This document shows positions 10,151-21,760 of a DNA stretch of 64,000 bases, piece by piece. The notes beneath the pieces were generated by a model that saw only the letters and a program-made list of their open reading frames with translations, was not told where the DNA came from and ran no database searches. Position numbers and translations under genes: made by a program. The stretch covers positions 68,954,630-69,018,629 of the forward strand of contig OY292274.1 of assembly GCA_958496175.1 (NCBI GenBank). The letters run 5' to 3'. Within the stretch, counting starts at the first letter, position 1, and each line of letters begins with the position of its first letter. The stretch is from Sisyra terminalis (Eukaryota > Arthropoda > Insecta > Neuroptera > Sisyridae).

Positions 10151-12440
10151 TAAAACAGTAAAAAGTTATCAAAACTCTCCCGTCAAAATAACAGAAGTTA
10201 AGGGCCTAAATTTAGAATATTAATAGAAATCCCATGTCATTGTCTCGACTCTCGAATGATCCTTTTTCTCAAAACCCTTACAATACTGCAATGTACAAAA
10301 CTACCACGAAATTAAAATTTGTTCAATGGCACGAAACCCAGTTCCTCCATAATCAAGTATAACCATTGTCTATCTATGCACTTATTAATAAAATATCTGA
10401 ATTTCAACTATATAATTAAAGAATTTTCTTTTAGTTCGCCGAATTTCTCGCTACTCGATATTCGCTCACTAATGTATTTGTGAATACGTATTTCGGATTT
10501 TCCAGGTTTACAATATGTGAAAGCCAAAAAAACCTAATGCTCACCTATAAACTTTACTTAACTATTTTTCTTAATAATAACTTAATTATTTATTGATTAT
10601 TACATAAAAGTTTATGATTCATTGATAAATGTATGTAGGAAAATGTTTTTAAATACTATAGGAAAACCTTGAAATCCGGACAAAAATTTAACCGAGCCTA
10701 GTCAATCAAAGCTTTATGGATTCTTCGATTCCTTATCGATGATGGAATTTCACCATTGCCATATGACAACCAACAACAAATATATTTTTTGGGTTTTTAA
10801 TTTAATTCGCGAATAAATCTACCCATAATGAAACTGCAATCGGTTTTCCACAGAAAACTCTTCAAGTTTTTGGAAGGATAGAATTTTGTTACTTTCCGGA
10901 TTATCTAATATAAGTTCTCATAAATCATGAATGAATTTTGACTTGGAACTAAAAGAATTGTGTCCAGTAGTTATTGCCACCATATTATTCGCTTCTTTAG
11001 CAAAATATAATGCCTAAGATGGAAAGCCAAAATTGTCGATTGGTACTGCAATTATTAGATAATGATGGTACCTATCGTTAAGTGGCGTGTGATTCACTTT
11101 TAAACTATGCGATCATCGCATCATCATCATGCATACAATGATCATTTTGAGAGTTTGAGAGAGATTTTGACTCATTGATTTTCGAAAGGTTCCCCGTTAC
11201 TATGCCAAAAATCTTGAATTAGAAGGTCCACATCACAACAATGCCACACATATCAAGTACACATTTTATTGATTTTTTGTTTAACATCAAATTTCAGATG
11301 TATAAAAGAGAATTAAAGTCGGGTTTCACGCTTGGTGTGTGCATTGAAATCTCCATTGAATTTGCATATATTGATGTGAGATTTCCATAGAAAATTTCCA
11401 CCGACACAGGCAATTCATTTTCCCCGAATCGAATGCGTTTCGAAAGAATTTTCCTAATTGGCCAATCGAATGATTGAGTGAATCATCCGCGAGGCATTAA
11501 AAAAAAATCGATGAAGATGTTACAAGTTCGATAAGACGATTTTGTTAAATATTTACATATGGTATACCTCGGCAGATTGGGAAAAAAAATTTCGATATAC
11601 AAGTGCTATATTATATGAAATATTTAAATGAAATATGGTGGCTTATTGGCGTCGTCGAGAGCAATTGAATTGCATCACACCGAAAAATCGTTACAGTAAT
11701 TATAAAGCACACATTGGAGGTGTTTACCCTTGACGTGACCCGTGTGAGATCACGAATCCCACGACGAAGATGATACCAAACTGTCCATCATCATCATAAA
11801 CATATTTGGCCTACATTTCTGCCAATCTTTTGTAATGGAAATGCTGTTGCTATCAATATGCGTTCATCTACCTAAGTTTTCTCACTTTTTATTGAATATT
11901 ATTAAATTTGCCAGCAAACTTTATATGCAACAACAATTAAAATTTAATTGTTTCGTTATTAAAATATCCAAGGACGTGATCATAGGTTTAACTGGGTAAT
12001 TAACCGAAGATTGTTGTTTACGCATTTTGCGAATAATCGCTCGTTTAAATTAATCGAAGCGTTTGCTGCTGCCGAAGAAAAACTACAAAAGATAATTGTG
12101 ATCTCATTCTTTATATGATATTTGCGTAAATGACAATTATTTATGTTAATGCAGAGACATAATTTTAATTACATACCGGAAACGTGTCAAAGAAGTGCTT
12201 AGTCATCGCCACACTCCTCAATACTTTTGTTTTCAACGAAAAAAGTCAACTTCTTAATCAAAATATCAATTGTAGTTTTACTACAACAAATATTAGTGTC
12301 ATTAACATAAACATATGTCAATGTAATTGTTAATTGGTTGCTACCAACGATTACGTTTGGATGACATAAAAACTTTTGTTATTTTGTCAATTTCAGTAAA
12401 TCAGGATTCTTCGGAAGTTCGGCTAGCAAGTTTCGGTATC
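10151..12440. other. Intergenic sequence, no gene seen
   Basis: More than 2 kb without a supportable gene. The interval from about 11040 to 11800 is less AT-biased and unique within the window, with CATCATCAT clusters near 11115 and 11785. It may hold regulatory sequence. Confidence 0.4.
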
Positions 12441-12444
12441 CATA

Positions 12445-12735
12445 CTAATATATAAAACTCTTACGTCTGTCTGAACATTTCGATTTTGAACCTTTGAACC
12501 CAATTTTAGGGTAAATATTTGTTGCAAGAAATTTTTGTCTGTCTGTCTGTCTGTGTGTCCCGATTTAACTCAAGAACGGAACTACCGAATTTAATGAAAT
12601 TTGGTATTAAGATAGAACACAATTTCCCACTCACAATAGGCGACTTATCATTCCGAAAAAATAATAAGGGAAAGAATTCCCTACGGATGAAAACAGAAAT
12701 TTTTACTTTAGACAAGTGAGTTATATATCATTGAA
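12445..12735 (+). repeat. Dispersed retroposon-like repeat with TCTG microsatellite
   Basis: This is a short-lived copy of a common insect repeat, marked by a (GTCT)n tract near 12537-12556, CCCGATTTAACTCAAGAACG and TTTAATGAAATTTGGTAT. A second, inverted copy is at about 39400-39605. Small overlapping frames on both strands (12506-12719) come from the repeat. Confidence 0.65.
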
Positions 12736-12841
12736 AGTTAGAAAATAGTCGGTAAAAATATTTTTAGTTGAACTGATAAAAAGCACAGGAAATTCAATTT
12801 AAAGTCTACAAAAATTGACCCTTTGAAATATAAACCTGTAT

Positions 12842-12990
12842 ATAATTTAGGGTGATTTTTTTTGACTTTTTTTTTTTTTTGGTCCCATCGTGAAATTTTG
12901 TTGGAAATACCCAAAAAAAAAAATTCCCTGAAAGTTTGAGCCCTTAATATTTATTTTAAGTCCTCGACCAAGACGTGTACAGATTTCCCA
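12842..12990 (+). mobile_element. Truncated element F2
   Basis: It starts TTAGGGTGATTTTTTTTGAC and shows the F landmarks GGAAATACCC and GAGCCCTTAATATT, then stops at CCCATTGA where element C2 begins. It matches the copy at 36268 closely up to that point. Confidence 0.7.
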
Positions 12991-13395
12991 TTGACTTTAA
13001 ACAGTTATACTGTGTATACAATATATAGAATATATTGCGGTCCAATTTATGTAGTATAATTTATGTATAATTACACATAAAAATCATACTATAAACATAA
13101 ATTTGAACAGAAGTTCAAACAAAAATATTTGTGACGTATTGCCCAGATACGTATTTCGAGTGCCAAGCAATCTTCCTGTGAATCATCACAAAGCAGTTAC
13201 GGAGTGATTCAAACTACTTGATGACCACTGAGGAAGATTGCTTGGCAATCGAAATACGTGGGCAATACTTCACAAATATTTTTGTTTGAACATCTGTTCA
13301 AATTTATGTTTTTGGAATGATTTTTATATATTATTATATTAAATTATACTACATAAATTGGACCGCAATATATTCTATATATTGTATACGCACTT
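12991..13395 (+). mobile_element. Hammerhead-bearing element C2, leader truncated
   Basis: Inverted arms run from CAGTTATACTGTGTATACAA to the complementary ATATATTGTATACGCA. Most of the usual leader is missing. The distal arm near 13225-13262 has core CUGAGGA (position 7 is G), stem II GAUUGC/GCAAUC and GAAAUACG, but the palindromic stem III is shortened by a deletion. The proximal copy at 13145-13185 is more decayed. I could not identify a target duplication. Confidence 0.7.
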
Positions 13396-15034
13396 ATAAA
13401 CTTATTTAAATAGTATAATTCACAAAATTAATACAAAATGGAGCACTAGCAAGGAAGTAGTAGCTTTTTACATAAAGATATTAACTAAATAAAATAGTTT
13501 TGTTCAGAAAATATATTTCGTATATTGATATCGATTTAATTGGTCATGTAGTTGTACATGCCGGTTTTTTTTTTCTTTATAATGATACCAAAAAGTTATT
13601 ATAAATAAAAGTTTAGATTTAATCAAGTAAAGTTTAAAATTAAAATGTTTAAAACACTAAATCATTTTGAGAACATGTGCATTAGATGTATTTTTATTGA
13701 AATTAATTTAATTAAATTAAATTACCAAACATATATGATAAAACAATGCTGAAGACTTTGGAATGATTCAATTTGCACATTCTAAAACTGTTGAAACACT
13801 TGATGCAATTGAAATAAAAGTGAAAAATAAATATTTTTCCAAATTCCACTTCAAATTACAATTGAATCCGAAACAATAATAGGCAATCGATTCAATCTTT
13901 GGTACTTAGGTATATAAAAAAAAATATTTGCCTCTCGAAATTGTGAAAAAGTGTTATGTAAGCAAAATAAAATATTTCAGTTTTTGCATTTACAAATATA
14001 AGAAAAACAACACGAAATAGACCAGATTTTATTTTCTTAAATACATTATTTAAACATAAGAGGATATTTTTCTGCAATTAATATACCACGCAGACGAAGC
14101 CACTGATGGCTGTTTTTCTGCAAATATGCAAGCAAATTTCTTATGTTACATGTTTTGTGACAGTTTTGATTAAGTCTTTACGTTTTTTTATTCCCTTAAC
14201 AAGTTTTCCACAATTTATTTGAAACACTAATGGAACTTCTTCTACTACCGGTTTCCAAAGTTGATCAGCATATTAAATATACAATAATATGTTTGTTTTA
14301 ACTATTAATAAATTCAATTTTTACAATAATATTTTCATGTTATCTAATAGTCAGAAGCAGTTTTGAACAAAAAAAAAAAACATTATATTTGAGGTACTAA
14401 TTGGAGGTGAAATGTTTAATCGAATTGATTTATTGCAACGGCCAGGTACGGTGATTGGTGATTTATCGATTCCTCGGGTAATTAAATCATTTTTATTAGG
14501 TTTGGTGTCACATAATTAAAATCTTCATCGAATGTCTCAACTTGTAATAAATTTTAAACGTTTTTTTATCTACAAAAAAAAAAGAAACAGTTATGAAATA
14601 AAAAATGGAATTCGATCCATCGTGGCTCACCTGGCTAAAGACGAAAATAAATATTTTCTTAACATAAGTAATGGGTTTTTATGCGTTTTTATAGATAACT
14701 GGCAATTTCGACACTGGTTTTGTCGCCTCCATTATTAATTGAAGTGGAATTGATTTTAATTAGGCTTTTTGCCGGTGAAAACTCATCATTTTCACGTGGA
14801 ACCGCGCCCATTCCATAGAACCGGATAAGAACTGTACCAACAACGGCAATGAACTTGAAAATTCACCGGCAGCAATGCGTAATACTTCGGTTATATAATC
14901 TGATTATTGTACCTAGATATCTGGTGAAAAAAATCTTGAAAATTAGAAAATTATCCAAATATATATGTGGAAGAGAGAAAAATGTGAAAATTGGACATTA
15001 TGGGGTAATCCAAAGATTTATTTATAACGTTTTT
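13396..15034. other. AT-rich intergenic sequence, no gene seen
   Basis: Only small frames occur (13892-14077 minus, 14532-14738 plus, 14849-15052 plus), all composed of AT-rich codons with no motif or splice context. I do not call them genes. Confidence 0.4.
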
Positions 15035-16905
15035 GATTATACAAGTTTTTGATATATTTATTCTTTCAAAAGTTGTTCGAGGTCAAAGTTGAACTAAAGA
15101 GAATTTTTAATATTTTTTCAATTTTTTGACGCAACCATTAATTTTATGGGAAAATTTTATAGGACATTTTTTGTAGAGCACTTTTTTTTCTATAACTTAT
15201 CTCTTTAAAAGTTTTTTATATTTTTCACAAGTTCTAAGTTATTTGCATTAAACTGAAAATTCTCTGAATTATTATATTTTTAACATAAATATTAATTCTT
15301 CTATTTTACTTAAATAACTTAGGACCTATGAAGAATATCAAAAACTTTTATAGAGATAACCAAAGTTTATTCTTGTAGAAAATTGGACGATCTACAAAAA
15401 CGGTGCCGTACAAGTTTTTGATATATTTATCCCTTCAAAAGTTATTCGAGGACAAAGTTGACCTAAGGAGAAATTTTAGTATTTTTCAATTTTTTGAGAC
15501 GCAACCATCAATTTTATGAGAAAATTTTATAGGATTTTTTTTGTAGAGCAGTTTTTTTCCTATAACTTATCTTTATAAAAGTTTTTGATATTTTTGACAG
15601 GTCCTAAGTTATTTGCATTAAACTGAAAATTCCCTGAATTATTATATTTATAAGATAAAAATTATTTTTTTTATTTTAACTAAATAATTTAGGACCTGTG
15701 AAAAATATCAAAAACTTTTATATAGATAAGTTATAGAAAAAAAAGTGCTATACAAAAAATGTCCTATAAAGCTTTCTCATAAAATTGATGATTGCGTCAA
15801 AAAATTGAAAAAATATTAAAATTTTTCTTCAGTTCAACTTTGACCTCGAATAACTTTTGAAGGAATAAATATATCAAAAACTTGTCGGGGACCTTTTTTG
15901 TAGATCGTTCAATTTTCTACAAGAATTTACCTTAGTCATTCCGAAATATTGTCACTAACATGATCTATAAAATTCCAAAGTGCAAAAGAATATTGTTCCC
16001 ATGTTCTTTAAATGGAAAATCGAAATTTGCGATACGGCACCTCTTAATATTAATATCAAGAGCTTAAACTTTCACAGGATTTTTTTTTTGGTCATTTCCA
16101 ACAATATTTTCGATATAATTAAGCAAAAAAAAAATCATCATTTTTTTTTGAATCAGTCTAGTATTCATATTAGTTTTAAATTTTTACGAAGCTCAAAGTT
16201 GAACTAAAGAGAAATTTTAATATTTTTTCAATTTTCTGACGCAACCATCAATTTTATGAGAAAATTTTATAGGACATTTTTTGTAGAGCACTTTTTTTCC
16301 TATAACTTATCTCCATAAAAGTTTTTGATATTTTTCACAGGCCGTAAGTTATTTGCATTAAACTAAAAATTCCCTGAATTATTATATTTTTAACATAATT
16401 TTTTTTTTTTATTTTAATTAAATAACTTAGGACTTGTAAAAAATATCAAAAACTTTTATAGAGATAAGTTATACGAAAAAAAGTGCTCTACAAAAAATGT
16501 CCTATAACATTTTCTTCAAAAATTGATGGTTACGTCAAAAAATTGAAAAAATATTCAAATTTAACTTTAGTTCAACTTTGACCTCGAATAACTTTTGAAG
16601 GAATAAATATATCAAAAACTTGTACGAGACCTTTTTTGTAGATCGTTCCAATTTCTACAAGAATATACCTTGGTCATTCCGAAATATTATCACCATCGTG
16701 AGCTATAAAATTTCAAAGTGCAAGAGAAAATTATTCACATGTTATTTAAATGGAAAATCGAAACTTGCGATGCGGCACCTCTTAATATTAATATTAAGAG
16801 CTTAAACTTTCACAGGATTTTTTTTGTTATTCCCAACAATATTTTCGATATAATTACGCAAAAAAAAATCATCATTTTTTTTGAATCAATCTAGTACTTA
16901 TTTAT
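15035..16905. mobile_element. Cluster of palindromic A elements (A2, A3), rearranged
   Basis: Arm sequences of family A are repeated here at least five times in alternating orientation. One partial arm (15040-15360) runs directly into a second start (15360) that extends to about 16165, followed by a third, truncated copy at 16190-16905. Right ends read TGAATCAGTCTAGTA (16150) and TGAATCAATCTAGTA (16885). The small frames at 15980-16207 and 16620-16805 are arm sequence. Confidence 0.8.
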
Positions 16906-18605
16906 GTTAGTTTTAAATTTTTACGAATTATTGTAATAACTTTAAAACCCTTTTAAAATTCTTACTTTTAAATTACCAATCTACTTTAACTTTTGGGTCT
17001 TCCAGGGAAGCGTAAGTCCCGGGCTTATCAATCATTAACAATTTCTGCAAATATTCCGTGTTTTTAAATTCTTAACTTCCATGCTATTATTAACTTTGTG
17101 TTCTAAATTTAACAAATGCTTTTCACTTCGAAGAACAAAAATAACCAATAGTTAAATCTTCCATTAAACCATTGTTACATTAAATTTTTCTACGGTAAAC
17201 GAAAATGTTTCGCTTGGCTGAAACTTCATTATTGATTAAGCAATATTTAACAATTCCCCGATGGAAATAAATTGAAAAAAAAAAATAACGTCAAGCACAA
17301 AGAAACTTAAACTCTTCTCGACCATAGATCTCGGTACATTGGTATGTGGGATCATGAGAGATTAAGAAGAAAAAAAAAATATCAAATTCTAATTAATATT
17401 TAATTATTGCAATATGGTGTTGGACAGTTTTGTTTTAATGATCGATTGCACATTAAAATTGCATCCATATCTCAAGACATCACATCTTAATCCGACCGCG
17501 TGAAAAAAGAAACATTGAACAAATAAAAAAGAAAATTTCCCGAACTGCATTGCCGTGATCTAACGTGATCTATACAACCAAACAAATTACGTCAGTTCGT
17601 TAGCGGGATTTATAATTCCATATTTTTTTTTTTTTGTTCTTCTATTTCTCTTTTATCATCACATAAATAACGTTTTTATTTTTCATGTAATCTGAATATA
17701 ATATGGTCGTCTACAAATTGTGCCGCTATTGTTTGATGAATTGATTGTATTGCCATACTTGCATCCAATATGCACTGCTTTTTTCTCCGTTTTTTAATTC
17801 ATCTTGCATTGCATTTCCAATGTAAATTGGACTGGAAAAAAGGTGTGAAAACAAGTTAATTAGGTAATTTATATTGGTCGGATATTTGAACACTTTTACC
17901 AACTTGATAATTTCCTCGAGTTCAAGACCAAATCTGGAGGCCGCCTTGGTTCCTTCCAACGTGTATCATATAAATTTAAAACGATTGAAATCGTTACGCC
18001 CTTCCGTTTTTTCAGTATCATTTTCTGTTAAATGTCCACCTCAAACCCCCGCGGCTGTGTTTCTAAGTGCAATAACCGTAAATTTTTCTTTCAATTTTTC
18101 AAACTTGTAATTTATTCGTCGTAAAAAGGACGTAATCGTAAATGTGTAGAGGTTTCATTACCACCCAAAGATAAGATAACCAACATATCTGTTGCTTGTT
18201 ATTCGGTGACTGGTGCATCGGATGAATTATTACCATCGCAGAGATTATTAGGTATTATTTGATATTTGTCTTTAATAATAAATAAATTATGTTTGAATTT
18301 CATCATATAAATATCGAAGATTGTATCTGTTACAAAATCGGAGTTTATTAACAATTTTATCTACAAAAAAAAAATATGTATAAAAATTAATGAAATATGT
18401 CTTCGTTTATTGAATTACCGCTAATTTTACGTAGGTTTTTCAATTTCCGATGCATTTAATGCAGAGAATTGTTTGCATAAAACCAGGGTTGGCCCCAAGC
18501 TTATCATTATACTAAAGATATTTCTTTAGTTACTTTTCCTAAAAATCTTTATATTATTATTATTATCGAAAATTGAGTTTATTATTCTTACCAGCACGTA
18601 GTGCT
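16906..18605. other. Intergenic sequence with one weak candidate gene
   Basis: No repeats of the window's main families. A weak two-exon candidate at 17726-18021 is listed separately. The rest shows nothing I can name. Confidence 0.4.
17726..18021 (-). CDS. Possible small two-exon gene, unknown product
   Basis: An ATG at 18021-18019 opens 122 nt to a GTAAAAGTG donor at 17899. A 68-bp intron ends in TTTTTTCCAG, and a second exon (17831-17726) closes with TAG. The joined frame is 75 codons and the second exon includes NGEKSSAYWMQVWQYNQF. A read-through frame of 77 codons also exists, so splicing is not proven. I recognise no family. Support is only the splice consensus, frame preservation and reasonable amino-acid composition. 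Confidence 0.25.
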
Positions 18606-18670
18606 GTGTATCATAGCTTTTTGTACCCGCGACTTCATATCCTACGATCCCTTTTGACTTCCAATTGACT

Positions 18671-18949
18671 GTGTATACAATATATAAAATATATTGCAGT
18701 CCAATTTATGTAGTAACTATAATTTAACATAATAATATACAAATTTAATATAATAATATATAAAAATCATACCACCAACACAAATTTGAACAGAAGTTCA
18801 AACAAAAATATTCGTGACGTATTACCCGGATACGTATTTCGATTGCCAAGCAATCCTCATCAGTGGTCATCAAGTAGTTGGGATCACTCCGTAACTGCTA
18901 TGTGATGATTCACAAGATAATCACAGTCAGCGAAAAAATATTATTTTGA
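18671..18949 (-). mobile_element. Hammerhead-bearing element C3 with 12-bp target duplication
   Basis: The element is flanked by TTCCAATTGACT at 18659-18670 and 18950-18961. In minus orientation the leader is the right end (GTCAGCGAAAAAATATTATT), the proximal arm is largely deleted, and the distal arm ends flush at GTGTATACAATATAT. The distal arm keeps the sense hammerhead core. Confidence 0.85.
18827..18869 (-). ncRNA. Hammerhead-like motif in C3
   Basis: On the minus strand: CUGAUGA, one extra G, stem II GAUUGC/GCAAUC with loop UUG, GAAA, palindrome AUACGUAU, then C. The first stem I pair is lost because a C replaces the U seen in C1 and C5, leaving GG/CC. It is probably a weakened copy. 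Confidence 0.5.
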
Positions 18950-19240
18950 TTCCAATTGACTTTTGACAGGATATTTGTTGGGTACCGAATATTAATGCCA
19001 TACCAACAAATGGGAACCAGTTGGCCCCCAAATGGGAACCTATGCCAAAACTTATGTCAAAATATCGGCTTGATATACAAACACATTTTATATACTTTTA
19101 AAAGCTATTGTACCCGCAACTTCATATATCATACGATCCCTTTTGACTTTTAAAAGAATATTTCTTGGGTAACGAATATAAAATTGTCATCTAAACAAAT
19201 TTGCACATATCCAATGGAACATTTATCTTAAGATAAGTGG

Positions 19241-20404
19241 CATTGTGCAAAAAAATATAATCATTGAGAATCTCATCATTCAACTGCCTTTCGCCGGCCC
19301 TGCATCCAACATATCTTCTCGAATGCATTTTCGTTTCGGGTTAGAGTAATGAAGATGCTGCTGTGAAATGTGTCCATCAATAATAATGTGGGTTCTTTTA
19401 TAATAATAGCCATTTTTTTCTTGCCGTCTGCGTATAATGAATAAATTTCTAGCACTAATCATAATAATACTATTCTTCGATTTCGTCACTGGTACTGATG
19501 ATGAGGCTGTGTCGGCTGCCACGAGACAATGACAATTATTTCTTCGATTTTTTTGAGTCGAGGATTTTTTTCGTTGTTGTTGTTGAACTTTTACAAAATT
19601 TGCGCTCGGCCTTAGATAATGGTTGGTGATACATTGCAAGTGCAAAATGAGATAAAAAATTTCCAGAAGATTCACTCGTTTTTCATTTTCAATTGGCAAT
19701 TAAACTGTTGAGTACGGCTGTCTTCTTCGAGTATAATTGAAAATCGGTTTTTTGCTACGAATTGTATTTTGAATTCATAGGCAATTATTTTGTTATATTC
19801 GTTAATTGAAATTTTCATTAGTTCATCGTTCGTCTCATTAACGACGTCATCCAATTGGCGTGCGTGTCCTCATCGTGGTCTGATTTACGTTGAAGAAGGC
19901 CTCTTGTACATTGCAGATATCCACATAATCTGTGAATTCAAAAAAAAAAAACGTCTTACATTGGATTACATAATCCCATCTCATATAAAAGGCAAATTTA
20001 TTTTGTGAACTCCAGCCGTAATTTCTAATTACTTATTTAACTTATTTCTACATAATATGCTCATAACTCACTAATTCACAATGAACAACAAAAAATCAAT
20101 CTTCTAAATTATTAAATAATATGCAAGAATTTCGTGCGAAATTTCTCGCATTGATCTTCTTTCCGTATTAAAAATATGTGGAGTGAAAGATTCAGCAATG
20201 TTTTTTTGTTGTTGACTTTCATTACTACTGTTATAGAACTTTACAAATTGAATTTTATTTCAAGTGTTTTGCATAAGATTTAGATTGATTACGGAAATAA
20301 TGAGGAAGTTTTTTTGTTGTTCAATTGATGAATTCAAAGATTTCGGAACATTGAATTTTTGGGCATAAAAATTAATGATTTATGTCCGAAATTTATTATT
20401 TAAA
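19241..20404. other. Less AT-biased unique sequence, no confirmed gene
   Basis: The 19270-19900 interval has a more balanced composition than its surroundings and carries a 139-codon minus frame (19280-19699) with a glutamine/lysine run and no recognisable domain. I see no initiation or splice context that makes it convincing. It could be untranslated exon or regulatory DNA of a neighbouring gene. Confidence 0.35.
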
Positions 20405-20417
20405 ACTAAAAGGAATA

Positions 20418-20657
20418 AGAAGACAATTCAGGTTGTTTAAGATCGGTTTTTTTTATTTAATATTCAAATTAACTACGTTTCGTTACGTATCGTAACTTCT
20501 TCAGGCTTCTATAAACAATTATTTTTAAATTATTTTATTTTTTTTATAGAAGCCTGATGAATTTGAATATTAAAAAATATTAAATTAAAAAACCGATCTT
20601 AAACAATCTGAATTGTCTTCTTATTTACAAAAAGCTGGGATCTGATTTTTTTCATTT
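20418..20657 (-). mobile_element. Hammerhead-bearing element E with 11-13 bp target duplication
   Basis: The element is flanked by ACTAAAAGGAATA at 20405-20417 and 20658-20670. Arms run from AGAAGACAATTCAGGTTGTT to the complementary AACAATCTGAATTGTCTTCT. An unpaired tail of about 35 nt (ATTTACAAAAAGCTGGGATC and on) lies at the right end, so the element is in minus orientation with that tail as its leader. The distal arm carries a minus-strand hammerhead-like core. The proximal arm keeps only CCTGATGAATTTG. Confidence 0.8.
20471..20509 (-). ncRNA. Hammerhead-like motif in E
   Basis: On the minus strand: CUGAAGA, one extra A, stem II GUUAC/GUAAC with loop GAUAC, GAAA, palindrome ACGU and H17 = A. 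Stem I offers only three pairs (G-C, U-G, U-A). The core matches the other families, so the resemblance is real, but activity is doubtful. Confidence 0.45.
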
Positions 20658-21169
20658 ACTAAAAGGAATATTATATCGTCATTAGATCGTCATAAAATTT
20701 CATTTACCAGAATAGGCTTCTTCTGAAGCCTGTAAACGATTTTATTTATAAATCTGGTAGTTAATGTATTTTAAATTTTTCATAGTTTCGAGCGAAAAAA
20801 TCACCGTGGTACAAAAACCCTTTGATTTATGACCTAAAATATAAAAAAAAATATTATTTTCAATTAATTTAAAACATTTATTGGATTTTTATTGCACAAT
20901 TTTGGTTGGTTTCTGCCCTAAAAGTAATTGTTTAAATTTTAGAGTAAAATATTAAGTATTTTGCACCATAGAATGGTGCCATTCTCAAGAATTACCAATT
21001 CATATGAATAACAATTACGTACCACATAATCCTTAAAAAAATTAATAGTGTAAGCACTCACCAGAAAGTAGATGGAAGCCAGTTTTAATAATTAATTAAT
21101 AAATTTGGTCCTGAAGATGATTTTCATTTCCGGAAGCGCCACGTTCCATCAAAATTGACTTTTCCAAAA

Positions 21170-21760
21170 AATGATTAGGTATTTTTTCTTCATAACTTTT
21201 GAACCGTGCTAGATACAAAGAAAATAGTTATTATCAAAATGAAAGCTGAGGATATTTCCTATAAAAAAGGTTCTTTACCGATTTTCCATAAATGGTTTAG
21301 TTTGGCCGGAAATTGAGGTCGAAAGCGCTAGTGTTTTTTTGCATGAGATCAAATTGTGCACTACATATTGCGAAATTGATTTCTTGATAAATGTGTAACT
21401 TTTCGCTAAAAATCGAAATGGTTCTTTGAAAATGATAACTTATACTTCAATTTCATCCATTTAATAATTCTTTAGTGTTTTTGGAATACAATTTTTTTAT
21501 AAATTTTCCGTTTTTCAATAGTTACGCCTGTAGGAAAAATCACGTACGATTATTTCTTCTTTATAACTTTTGAACCGTGCTAGATACAAAAAAAATAGAT
21601 ATTATCAAAATGAAAGCTGAGGATATTTCCTATAAAAAAGGTTCTTTACCGATTTTCCATAAATGCTTTAGTTTGGCCAGAAATTGATGTCAAAAGCGTT
21701 AGTGTTTTTTTTTGCATGAGATCAAATTGTGCACTACATATTGCAAAAAGCTTAAACTTT
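21170..21760. repeat. Tandem duplication, unit about 365 bp
   Basis: The block TTTTGAACCGTGCTAGATAC to GCACTACATATTGC occurs at about 21199-21390 and again at 21565-21747. A shorter relative is at about 22745-22860. No coding capacity. The second copy runs straight into an A-element end at 21748. Confidence 0.75.

Larger units (their letters stand above)
18606..19240 (+). repeat. Two diverged R-type repeat pieces, one split by C3
   Basis: GTACCCGCGACTTCATATCC at 18624 and GTACCCGCAACTTCATATAT at 19111 are related, and each is followed by ACGATCCCTTTTGACTT. The first copy is interrupted by element C3. Joined, the two flanks give ...GACTTCCAATTGACTTTTGACAGG.., which parallels the second copy. 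Confidence 0.6.

Noticed and set aside
19280..19699. 139-codon minus-strand frame
   Set aside because: No domain, splice context or poly(A) support, and composition is that of low-complexity DNA read through. Kept only as unique sequence.
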